DNA of 9,319 bases, from NCBI GenBank assembly GCA_964467345.1, contig CAYXPY010000053.1, positions 1 to 9,319 of the forward strand, given 5' to 3'. The notes under the pieces were generated by a model. It made no database searches. It saw only the letters and a list, made by a program, of their open reading frames with translations, and was not told the origin of the DNA. Of this stretch, positions 1 through 5,584 are shown one piece after another. This DNA comes from SM1-50 sp964467345 (GTDB lineage: Archaea > Thermoplasmatota > E2 > DHVEG-1). The number at the start of each line of letters is the position of its first letter. Position 1 is the first letter of the stretch. A program made the position numbers and the translations under genes.

Positions 1-940
1 GTTGTGGTGCAAGGACGGTTACGTCCGCAGTGTCAGTCGCTGTTGCTTCTGCTGCATCGGTGACTGTTAGAGTTGCGGTGTAGGTCCCCGCCTCGTCGTA
101 GGCGTGTTTCGGGTTCTGTTCGGTGGATGTTTCTCCGTCGCCGAATTCCCATGCCCAGGTGTAAGGTTCAGTTCCGCCAGTGGCAAAACCGAGGAATTGG
201 ATTTCTTGACCGATTTCACCAGTGTATGGTCCACCTGCGTCGCAGAGCAGTTCCGTTGCCCCATAGGGCAGTAATGAGATGTCGTCATAGAAGACTTTAC
301 TTGCTCCGTTTGCGAACAGGTCGACTGCTGCGATGTTTAAGGTTCCTCCACCGGTCCCTTGGACTGTGTCGGTCCAGGCGTGCTCAGCAAGGAAAACACC
401 ATCGTAGTAGATTTCAAGCCAGTCCTGGTCAAGGTCGATTTCACAGCGAATTTCAGCCCATCGGCCGTAGACGACTGGTGCAGTCTCACCGTTGAAGTCT
501 GAAACGACTAAATCATCATCGCTTCTCCAGTGGACTTGGACACACCAGATGGTTCCTGATCCGCCGCCGTCATAGCCGCATAAGAGAATGAAGTAGGTTT
601 CCCCTGCAAAATCTTCAGGGATGTATTGCCAGGCGGTGTAGACCCATTTTCCAGAGGTATATCCACTGTATTCGTGGACAAGGTCCGAGTTGACCTCAAT
701 TTTTACTGAATTTGGGCTGCTTCGGGCTTGTTCGTTGCTGACAGTTCCATACCATTGTGGGTCGTTGCCCCAACCAATCCAGCCGCCGTCATCTGATCCA
801 CCATCGAGGAGTTGCCCGTTGGTGTAGGCGTCAAAGTTGTCTGCCCATGCTCTTTCGCTGGCTGCGAGTGTGGCACTTGCTCCAAGGAATAGGAATAAGA
901 CTCCTATTACCAATAGTTTTCTCATATAACTTTTTTCCAT
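1..940 (-). CDS. Secreted surface protein with concanavalin-like and PKD domains (partial, C-terminus off the left edge)
   Basis: An uninterrupted minus-strand frame of 313 codons opens at ATG 940 and leaves the window at base 1 without a stop, so the C-terminus is missing. The start is fixed by AAGGAGG at 951-957, 10 nt upstream; a second ATG at 925 lies too far from it. Residues 1-27 form a signal peptide (MRKLL, then a hydrophobic stretch, then ATLAAS). Residues about 33-227 look like a beta-rich LamG/concanavalin-like jellyroll, rich in Trp, Gly and Asp, with motifs such as WLEIYYDG and FYDDISLLP. Residues about 233-310 are a PKD domain, with CDAGGPYTGE at its start and the diagnostic WEFGDG at 265-270, then HAYDEAGTYTATLTV. 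By family knowledge these are extracellular modules for adhesion or polysaccharide binding. More PKD repeats or a membrane anchor may follow beyond the edge. No catalytic domain is visible, so the exact role is unknown. Domain calls are strong; substrate is not inferable. Confidence 0.88.
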   Translation of the reverse strand, partial: MEKSYMRKLLVIGVLFLFLGASATLAASERAWADNFDAYTNGQLLDGGSDDGGWIGWGNDPQWYGTVSNEQARSSPNSVKIEVNSDLVHEYSGYTSGKWVYTAWQYIPEDFAGETYFILLCGYDGGGSGTIWCVQVHWRSDDDLVVSDFNGETAPVVYGRWAEIRCEIDLDQDWLEIYYDGVFLAEHAWTDTVQGTGGGTLNIAAVDLFANGASKVFYDDISLLPYGATELLCDAGGPYTGEIGQEIQFLGFATGGTEPYTWAWEFGDGETSTEQNPKHAYDEAGTYTATLTVTDAAEATATDTADVTVLAPQ

Positions 941-995
941 TTTTGTATTGCCTCCTTATTTTATATACTTCCGTATTCTAAATAGGCCTTCTTCG

Positions 996-1003
996 ATTTA
1001 AAT
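996..1003 (-). promoter_or_regulatory. Candidate TATA box of the PKD-protein gene
   Basis: ATTTAAAT, preceded on the minus strand by an A-rich stretch that could act as a BRE, lies 56-63 nt upstream of the ATG. Initiation about 25 nt downstream would leave a leader of roughly 30 nt containing the AAGGAGG site, so this is the best-spaced of several candidates. TTATATAA near 1061-1069 would give a leader of about 100 nt. The one at 961-970 is too close, because transcription would start after the ribosome binding site. Positional inference only. Confidence 0.35.
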
Positions 1004-1229
1004 GTTTTGATGAAAATAAATTCTATTTTTTTCTTATGATGGCTTATTTTTTCAACACGATTTATATAATTCATTCATTTTTATGTGATAAAATATCAAA
1101 ATATTTGTTTAGAATGATAAATATAGTAAAAAACTAAGTATATATAAAAACAAAAAAATCCACAACAAAATCTCATTAAACATTCTCCTACTATGAAAGA
1201 AGACGAATTTACCATAAATAGACCTGATT

Positions 1230-1236
1230 AAAAAAA
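1230..1236 (-). terminator. Poly-T terminator candidate after rpl11
   Basis: On the minus strand a run of seven T residues lies about 40 nt past the rpl11 stop codon. Archaeal RNA polymerase commonly terminates at such runs without a hairpin, and none is obvious here. It would end the secE-spt5-rpl11 transcript before the PKD-protein gene. Confidence 0.45.
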
Positions 1237-1276
1237 TACAACGGAGGAATACTGACTAATCAAGGTAGGTTCTGTT

Positions 1277-1753
1277 TTACACAAACTTGGAATCGTACTT
1301 ACCTTCGTCAATATCCTTCAGGGTCTGTTTGGGGCTTTTCCCCTCAACTGTCACACCCATTGATGTACAGGTACCGATGACTTCCTTAGTCTTCTCCTTA
1401 AGGGTCTTCCCAAGAATGGTATCAAACTTCATGTTTGCTATCTTCACAGCCTGATCGACGGTCAGATTCCCGATTTTTGTCTTGGATGGGACACCAGAGC
1501 CCTTCTCTGCTTTCACCTCACGCAGAATCAGTGACGCAGCAGGTGGTGTACCTACCTCGACTTCAAACCCCTTGGTCTTCGGATCGATAATAATCTTGAC
1601 TGGGACCTTCATCCCCTGGAACTGCTTTGTTTTATCGTTAATCATGGTGATGACTTGCATAATATTGACGCCTTTCGGACCTAAGGCTGGTCCTAAGGGT
1701 GCACCGGCAGTTGCTTTGCCTCCGTCAACGAGTGCTTCAATGGTTTCTGGCAT
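1277..1753 (-). CDS. rpl11: Large ribosomal subunit protein L11 (uL11), archaeal type
   Basis: This 158-residue protein has the length and layout of archaeal L11. It binds the GTPase-associated region of 23S rRNA at the base of the L12 stalk and helps recruit translation factors. The N-terminal domain carries the signature GPALGPKGVNIMQV around residues 21-34, followed by the glycine- and proline-rich GTPPAASLILREV. The C-terminal rRNA-binding domain (about 90-150) contains KIGNLTVDQAVKIA and the conserved GTCTSMGVTVEG. The ATG at 1753 follows AGGAG by 9 nt, and that site sits over the spt5 stop codon, so translation is probably coupled. It is the last gene of the secE-spt5-rpl11 set. The genes that often follow in archaea (L1, P0/L10, L12) are absent downstream, where a poly-T run and an AT-rich spacer occur instead. 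Confidence 0.97.
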   Translation of the reverse strand: MPETIEALVDGGKATAGAPLGPALGPKGVNIMQVITMINDKTKQFQGMKVPVKIIIDPKTKGFEVEVGTPPAASLILREVKAEKGSGVPSKTKIGNLTVDQAVKIANMKFDTILGKTLKEKTKEVIGTCTSMGVTVEGKSPKQTLKDIDEGKYDSKFV

Positions 1754-1759
1754 ACTCTC

Positions 1760-2272
1760 TTACTCCTTTTTTTCCTCTTTCTTTTTGTCTTCTTCTTTCC
1801 GTTTGATAATCCGTACTTGTTCCCCACGAACTGTGATTGGGATCGGAACCATAGATTCCAACAACTCGACCGTGATTTCTTCCTTTGAATAATCAATATG
1901 GGTGATCTTTGCCTTCTCCCCACGGAACGGACCAGCGATCATCTCCACTAGATCTCCTTCCGTTATCTTTGCGACCGCGGATGTCGGGGCAAGGAAATGC
2001 TCTATTTGTTCAACCGGGATACTTCCCTCAAGCATGTTCCGGGCATAAGAAATCGTCTTAATCATGTTCTTAATCAGTTCTTCGTCGAACGCTTCCACGA
2101 AGATATACCCCCGTAAATCAGGAGTAACAAGAATAGAAGGTATGTTCAACTTTGATTTTTTTGCCCTGCTGTTGATGAGATCAGCGGTGTTCTGCTCTTT
2201 CCCCACCTGGGTCTTAATTGTAAAGATACTAGAACGCTCAGTATCAGTAGGCTCAGAACTCGTATTTTCCAT
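1760..2272 (-). CDS. spt5: Transcription elongation factor Spt5 (NusG family)
   Basis: From the ATG at 2272 the product has 170 residues. Residues about 15-95 form the NGN domain (SSIFTIKTQVGKEQNTA at its start, LVTPDLRGYIFVEA in the middle), which clamps RNA polymerase over the DNA channel, normally together with Spt4. Residues about 105-140 are a KOW domain with EGDLVEMIAGPFRGEKA. The last 14 residues are a Lys/Glu-rich tail. The frame extends upstream to a TTG at 2284, 5 nt after the secE stop, which would add four residues. I prefer the ATG because the family needs no such extension and a GATGGT-like site precedes it by about 11 nt, but the signal is weak. It sits between secE and rpl11, the same secE-nusG-L11 linkage seen widely in archaea and bacteria, with a 6-nt gap to rpl11. 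No Spt4 gene is in the window. Confidence 0.95.
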   Translation of the reverse strand: MENTSSEPTDTERSSIFTIKTQVGKEQNTADLINSRAKKSKLNIPSILVTPDLRGYIFVEAFDEELIKNMIKTISYARNMLEGSIPVEQIEHFLAPTSAVAKITEGDLVEMIAGPFRGEKAKITHIDYSKEEITVELLESMVPIPITVRGEQVRIIKRKEEDKKKEEKKE

Positions 2273-2289
2273 AACTGCGACCAACCATC

Positions 2290-2544
2290 TTAATAGCCAA
2301 GTGCCTTAAGTATCCAAGGTGCGACGAGTTCCCGCATGATGTAGATAACAAAACCCAATGCCCCGATGAGCAATATCCCTAACCCAGTGATCTTCGCTGT
2401 TTTTTCATATTCCTCGTTGGTGGGTTTCCGCGCCATCTTTAAGACTCGGCCGTATTTCCCTTTTCCTATTCGCTGCTGTCGCTCTTCAATCTTGTGTTGG
2501 AGATCCCAAGCTTTGTCCAGGAAACCTTTTCGTTCTTCGTTCAC
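2290..2544 (-). CDS. secE: Protein translocase subunit SecE (Sec61 gamma)
   Basis: This small protein (84 residues from GTG 2544) has an amphipathic region, residues about 37-52, with the typical ARKPTNEEYEKTAK, followed by one membrane segment at about 53-77 (ITGLGILLIGALGFVIYIMR) and a short tail. This is the single-span SecE/Sec61-gamma layout: it clamps the two halves of SecY in the cytoplasmic membrane. The N-terminal 35 residues are a charged helical extension (KIEERQQRIGKG), which makes the protein longer than most archaeal SecE (about 60 residues). Two GTG starts are possible, 2553 and 2544. AGGTG at 2552-2556 is 6 nt from the second and overlaps the first, so 2544 is preferred. An internal ATG at MARKPTNEEY would give a more typical length. 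spt5 follows with 17 nt between stop and ATG. Confidence 0.92.
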   Translation of the reverse strand: MNEERKGFLDKAWDLQHKIEERQQRIGKGKYGRVLKMARKPTNEEYEKTAKITGLGILLIGALGFVIYIMRELVAPWILKALGY

Positions 2545-2551
2545 TCTAGAC

Positions 2552-2556
2552 ACCTG
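2552..2556 (-). promoter_or_regulatory. Ribosome binding site that decides the secE start
   Basis: AGGTG on the minus strand lies 6 nt upstream of GTG 2544. It overlaps the alternative GTG at 2553, which therefore cannot use it. This favours the shorter SecE. Confidence 0.5.
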
Positions 2557-2584
2557 TAATACGTAAGGGTCAAATAATAAGATG

Positions 2585-2592
2585 TATATAAA
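2585..2592 (-). promoter_or_regulatory. TATA box of the secE-spt5-rpl11 operon
   Basis: TTTATATA on the minus strand, within the 53-62 bp between ftsZ and secE, is a near-ideal archaeal TATA box. Initiation about 25 nt downstream (near 2563) would leave a leader of 10-20 nt containing the AGGTG site. It suggests the operon can be transcribed independently of ftsZ. Confidence 0.65.
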
Positions 2593-2606
2593 GAATGTGG
2601 CGATTT

Positions 2607-3767
2607 TTAAGAGACAAACTCAATGCCAAACTCCTGTTCTTCCCGGGACCGTTGCGTCGGTCCCATGATCTGTTTGGATTTGACACCGGTGATCACCAGC
2701 ATGGCACGGATTGATTTCTTCATGCTTGGGTCAATGGTCGTACCCCAGATGATCCGGGCGTTCCTATCGATCTTCGAATAGATCTCCTCAACGACCTTTT
2801 CTGCTTCCCGCAGGGTCATATCGTTTCCACCTGTGACATTGACCAAGGCACCGGTCGCCTCTGCGATATCCACCTCTAGTAACGGTGAGTTCAACGCCTC
2901 GCTTATTGCATCAACTGCTTTGTTATCACCTTCCGCTTCACCAAGACCAATTAATGCGACACCGCCACGTTTCATCACCGTCTTAAGATCGGCAAAATCA
3001 AGGTTCACCAGACCTGGCATAGTGATCATCTCAGTGATACCTTTTATTGAACGCATTAAGACCTCATCTGCTACCTTAAAAGCAGCATTCAGTGCAAGGT
3101 TAGGGACGATATCAAGCAGCTTGTCGTTAGGGATCACAATGACCGTATCACAGACCTCCCGGAGTCGTTTCAACCCAGCCTCTGCGTTATTTGAACGAAC
3201 CTGTCCTTCCACGGAGAATGGCAAGGTCACCACACCGATGGTCAACGCACCTGCTTCTCGTGCCAACTGAGCGACGATAGGGGCACATCCCGTACCCGTC
3301 CCACCACCAAGACCACAGGTGACAAACACCATGTCTGAGGGCACAATGGCATCACGGATATCCTGTTCGCTTTCCTTTGCCGCCTCTTCACCGATCTGAG
3401 GCAGCGATCCAGCACCCAATCCTCGTGTCAAATGCCGTCCTATCAAGATCTTATAAGGAGAATGTGTGAGAAGAAGATGTTGCGCATCAGTGTTGATGGC
3501 GATGAGCTCAGCACCATTGATACCTTCTGAAAAACACCGTGAAATCGTATTTGTCCCCGCCCCACCACAGCCAACGACTTTGATGGTTGTTGTAAGACTC
3601 TCTAAGACTTTTTCGAGATCTTGGTCGTTAACCCCAGCGATTTTCAGGGTAGGATCCCGAGTTGTTGCCCGAATCCCAACAGTCTTCTTTTCTGCTTCTT
3701 GTACCTGTTCTTTAACATCTTCTTTTGCCTGCTCAGCCGCAACGACATCTTCAATAATTTTTCTCAT
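2607..3767 (-). CDS. ftsZ: Cell division protein FtsZ
   Basis: The 386-residue product is a tubulin-family GTPase that polymerises into the division ring. After an N-terminal extension comes the nucleotide-binding T1 loop GCGGAGTNT (66-74), then NTDAQHL (92-98) and the tubulin signature GGGTGTG (154-160). The T7 synergy loop NLDFADL at 255-261 carries the acidic residues needed for GTP hydrolysis between subunits, so it should be active. Residues 1-60 are charged and helical (many Glu, Lys and Gln). The C-terminus, EEQEFGIEFVS, resembles the short conserved tail of archaeal FtsZ1 proteins that binds partners, although I cannot assign FtsZ1 versus FtsZ2 safely. The ATG at 3767 is supported by GGTGG 7 nt upstream. 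It lies between nadC (75 bp gap) and secE (same strand). Linkage of ftsZ with secE-spt5 is known in archaea. Confidence 0.97.
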   Translation of the reverse strand: MRKIIEDVVAAEQAKEDVKEQVQEAEKKTVGIRATTRDPTLKIAGVNDQDLEKVLESLTTTIKVVGCGGAGTNTISRCFSEGINGAELIAINTDAQHLLLTHSPYKILIGRHLTRGLGAGSLPQIGEEAAKESEQDIRDAIVPSDMVFVTCGLGGGTGTGCAPIVAQLAREAGALTIGVVTLPFSVEGQVRSNNAEAGLKRLREVCDTVIVIPNDKLLDIVPNLALNAAFKVADEVLMRSIKGITEMITMPGLVNLDFADLKTVMKRGGVALIGLGEAEGDNKAVDAISEALNSPLLEVDIAEATGALVNVTGGNDMTLREAEKVVEEIYSKIDRNARIIWGTTIDPSMKKSIRAMLVITGVKSKQIMGPTQRSREEQEFGIEFVS

Positions 3768-3801
3768 CTATAATCCACCATCCTCACAATAAAACCCCAT
3801 C

Positions 3802-3836
3802 ATTGTAAAGAATTATATTTCTGCCAATATTGTAAA
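3802..3836 (-). repeat. Paired TTTACAAT direct repeats flanking the ftsZ TATA element
   Basis: On the minus strand TTTACAAT occurs exactly at 3829-3836 and again at 3802-3809, 27 bp apart, on either side of the TATA-like element. A palindrome CAATATTG (3825-3832) overlaps the first copy. The arrangement could be a regulator site controlling ftsZ. In AT-rich DNA an 8-bp coincidence is possible, so the assignment is tentative. Confidence 0.35.
3811..3820 (-). promoter_or_regulatory. TATA-like element of ftsZ
   Basis: AAATATAATT on the minus strand lies 44-53 nt upstream of the ftsZ ATG. Initiation near 3790 would give a leader of about 22 nt that contains the GGTGG ribosome binding site. ftsZ may also receive read-through from nadC, since no clear poly-T run follows nadC. 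Confidence 0.45.
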
Positions 3837-3842
3837 CATATC

Positions 3843-4664
3843 TCAATTCTTAAATATTTCCAAAGAAATATCTATATTTTTAATTGAATGCGTTAAACAC
3901 CCTAATGAGATACGGTCAGCAAATGAGGCATACGCATCAATATTTTCCTCTGTGATACCTCCCGAGACCTCGATAAGCGTCTTTGGATTGACCTGCCGGA
4001 TCTTCCGTGCAATAGTTTTCCCTGTTGTTGGGTCGATGTTATCAAGCATGATACAGTGGACGTTCATCTTTGCGGCGGTGAGAGCATCTGTTTCGTTTTC
4101 CACCTCGATTTCTATATCTTTGCTAGGGAGTTTTTTTTGTATTTTCTTTATTGCCTCTTCGACAGACCCTATAATTTGTAGATGATTGTCTTTGATAAGA
4201 ACCGCATCATATAACCCATAGCGATGCGGTTCACCACCACCAAGTATCACTGCCTTTTTTTCATAGAGGCGGAATCCAGGGGTTGTTTTCCGTGTCGCAG
4301 CAATCGTCACCTTCGGGTTTATCTTCTTACATTTTTGTACTACTTTAGATGTCTCTGTTGCGATTCCACTCATTCGTCCTACTATATTCAAAGCAAGGCG
4401 TTCAGCCTTTAAAATGGAACGAGCCGATCCGTGGATCTCCAGGATGATCGTCCCCTTCATGACCCGCTCACCGTCGTTCTGAACACGTTTGCTTCGTGAC
4501 CCTGTTTTCTGAAAGACTTGTTGAGCTTCTTGCAGGCCAGCGATGATACAATCCTGCTTAGCGATGATAACGGCTCGAGCTTTTTGTGTTGTAAACAAGG
4601 CATCGGAGGTAATGTCTCCTTTTTTCTCAAGGTCCTCAGCCAGGAAACGATCGATTTCATCCAT
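3843..4664 (-). CDS. nadC: Nicotinate-nucleotide pyrophosphorylase (quinolinate phosphoribosyltransferase)
   Basis: NadC converts quinolinate and PRPP to nicotinate mononucleotide, CO2 and PPi, the last committed step of de novo NAD synthesis. The 273-residue product matches the family's usual length. The N-terminal alpha/beta part includes EDLEKKGDITS (10-20). The barrel carries ERLALNIVGRMSGIAT (88-103), the PRPP/quinolinate-binding TRKTTPGFR (124-132), GGGEPHRYGLYDAVLIKDNH (142-161), EIEVEN (185-190), LDNI (207-210) and EVSGGI (232-237), all expected active-site strands. The ATG at 4664 begins MDEIDRFLAEDLEKKGD, as in homologues. The frame stays open upstream to 4889, but that extension would run into nadX, read from the opposite strand, and is not credible. 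It is transcribed divergently from nadX, the enzyme that starts the same pathway. Confidence 0.96.
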   Translation of the reverse strand: MDEIDRFLAEDLEKKGDITSDALFTTQKARAVIIAKQDCIIAGLQEAQQVFQKTGSRSKRVQNDGERVMKGTIILEIHGSARSILKAERLALNIVGRMSGIATETSKVVQKCKKINPKVTIAATRKTTPGFRLYEKKAVILGGGEPHRYGLYDAVLIKDNHLQIIGSVEEAIKKIQKKLPSKDIEIEVENETDALTAAKMNVHCIMLDNIDPTTGKTIARKIRQVNPKTLIEVSGGITEENIDAYASFADRISLGCLTHSIKNIDISLEIFKN

Positions 4665-4716
4665 AACGATATTTTTTATAGGTAATTGCTGTTTAAAGGT
4701 TTTGGGGACATTGGTT
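4665..4716. promoter_or_regulatory. Shared divergent promoter region of nadC and nadX
   Basis: Only 52 bp separate the two start codons. For nadC (minus), TTTAAA at 4692-4697 is 28-33 nt from the ATG, which predicts a leaderless or very short-leader mRNA. For nadX (plus), TTTTTTATA at 4671-4679 is about 40 nt from its ATG, and GGGGA at 4704-4708 is a weak ribosome binding site 8 nt from it. The two core promoters interleave, so one bound regulator could control both genes. Inferred from spacing. Confidence 0.5.
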
Positions 4717-5481
4717 ATGAAGCTTGGCATAATCGGATGTGGTGCAATCGGGACAGATGTCGCAATAGCCGCTGATACCATGGATGACATCGAAAAAATC
4801 TTTCTTTTCGATAGCAATCCTGCTGCTGCAGAGAAACTCTGTCCTCTTCTGAAAAAAGCCTCCGTTAAAACAGTGAATGAATTTCTCAAGGAAGTTGATG
4901 TTGTCTTCGAAGCAGCATCCCAGCAGGCTGTCAGTCAGTATGCGGCTGGCATTCTTGAGGCAGAGAAAGATCTTATCATCATGAGCATCGGTAGTTTATT
5001 TGACGATGCATTCCGTAAAAAACTGGAAAACATCGCACGGAAGCATCATCGAAAAATTTACTTACCCTCTGGGGCGGTCTGCGGGATTGATGGTGTTCTC
5101 GCAGCAAGTGTCGAGAAACTCGACAGCGTGACATTGGTGACAACTAAACCACCCGCATCCCTTGGAACCTCTGTTGAGGACAGAACGATTGTCTTTGAGG
5201 GGACTGCTCGGGAAGCCGTCAGACAATTCCCACGGAACATTAACGTCGCAGCCTGTCTGTCCCTGGCGGGTGTTGGTTTTGATGAGACCAAGGTAGAAAT
5301 CGTCGCAGATCCTGTGGAGACCAGGATAAACCATAAGATCCTTGCGCACGGTCGATTCGGCCGGCTTCGTGCTGAGGTGGAGAACATGCCTAATCCGAAT
5401 AACCCACAATCGAGCTACATGGCATCGCTGTCTGCGATTGCGACCTTACGCCGGGTGCTTGACCCACTGCAAATCGCTTAA
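4717..5481 (+). CDS. nadX: L-aspartate dehydrogenase
   Basis: NadX oxidises L-aspartate to iminoaspartate with NAD(P), feeding quinolinate synthase NadA; it replaces the FAD-dependent aspartate oxidase NadB. The 254-residue length suits the family. The N-terminal Rossmann fold starts MKLGIIGCGAIGTDVA with GCGAIG at 7-12, and Asp32 after strand 2 hints at NAD(H) preference. FEAASQQAV (64-72) lies in the cofactor domain. The catalytic half has SGAVCGIDG (118-126), PPASLG (145-150), FPRNINVAA (171-179) and RINHKI (203-208), whose His is the likely catalytic acid/base by family comparison. The ATG at 4717 is where homology begins; the frame extends upstream to 4543, but that part covers nadC on the other strand. 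It is monocistronic, ending at two poly-T tracts. nadA is not in the window. Confidence 0.93.
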   Translation: MKLGIIGCGAIGTDVAIAADTMDDIEKIFLFDSNPAAAEKLCPLLKKASVKTVNEFLKEVDVVFEAASQQAVSQYAAGILEAEKDLIIMSIGSLFDDAFRKKLENIARKHHRKIYLPSGAVCGIDGVLAASVEKLDSVTLVTTKPPASLGTSVEDRTIVFEGTAREAVRQFPRNINVAACLSLAGVGFDETKVEIVADPVETRINHKILAHGRFGRLRAEVENMPNPNNPQSSYMASLSAIATLRRVLDPLQIA

Positions 5482-5493
5482 CACGATGATGTA

Positions 5494-5524
5494 TTTTTTT
5501 TTCTTGATTCATAGGTTTTTTTTT
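5494..5524 (+). terminator. Double poly-T terminator after nadX
   Basis: Two runs of nine T residues each (5494-5502 and 5516-5524) begin 13 nt after the nadX stop codon. No hairpin is evident. This is the usual form of archaeal intrinsic termination and the clearest terminator in the window. Confidence 0.7.
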
Positions 5525-5545
5525 GAGCTGTTATGAGACTAAAAC

Positions 5546-5553
5546 CTTAATAG
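5546..5553 (+). promoter_or_regulatory. Possible TATA-like element of tgtA
   Basis: CTTAATAG is 32-39 nt upstream of the tgtA ATG at 5585. Initiation about 25 nt downstream would leave a leader of about 10 nt and would exclude the upstream in-frame GTG at 5558 as a start. The match to a TATA consensus is only moderate. Confidence 0.3.
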
Positions 5554-5584
5554 GACAGTGCTTTTACGAGGCTGTTGGAAAAAA

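Larger units (their letters stand above)
941..1276. other. AT-rich intergenic spacer between rpl11 and the PKD-protein gene
   Basis: This 336-bp stretch is far more AT-rich than the flanking genes. It holds the ribosome binding site and upstream region of the PKD-protein gene and the 3' end of the rpl11 transcript. It contains several TATA-like strings (961-970, 996-1003, 1061-1069, 1137-1147), a 6-bp AT inverted repeat AAATAT-CAAA-ATATTT at 1091-1106, and A/T runs. No credible gene is seen: the only ATG-led plus-strand frame I noted (1193-1231) encodes 12 residues and lacks a ribosome binding site. I see no tRNA or structured RNA in it. Confidence 0.6.

Noticed and set aside
67..885. Several short open frames on both strands across the left part of the window
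   Set aside because: They lie in other frames than the continuous 313-codon minus-strand gene, which has a signal peptide and a diagnostic PKD domain; they are composition shadows.
1193..1231. A 12-residue plus-strand open frame in the AT-rich spacer
   Set aside because: It has no ribosome binding site and no recognisable content; the GGAGG at 1243-1247 lies downstream of it and leads to no start codon.
4543..4716. Upstream extension of the nadX frame by 58 codons
   Set aside because: It lies over the N-terminal part of nadC on the opposite strand, and homology begins at the Rossmann motif from ATG 4717.
4665..4889. Upstream extension of the nadC frame by 75 codons
   Set aside because: It runs antisense through the start of nadX, and NadC homology begins at ATG 4664.
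5558..5584. GTG start that would lengthen TgtA by nine residues
   Set aside because: Homologues begin at the MTFEIK-type N-terminus, and the GTG lies too close to the likely promoter element.
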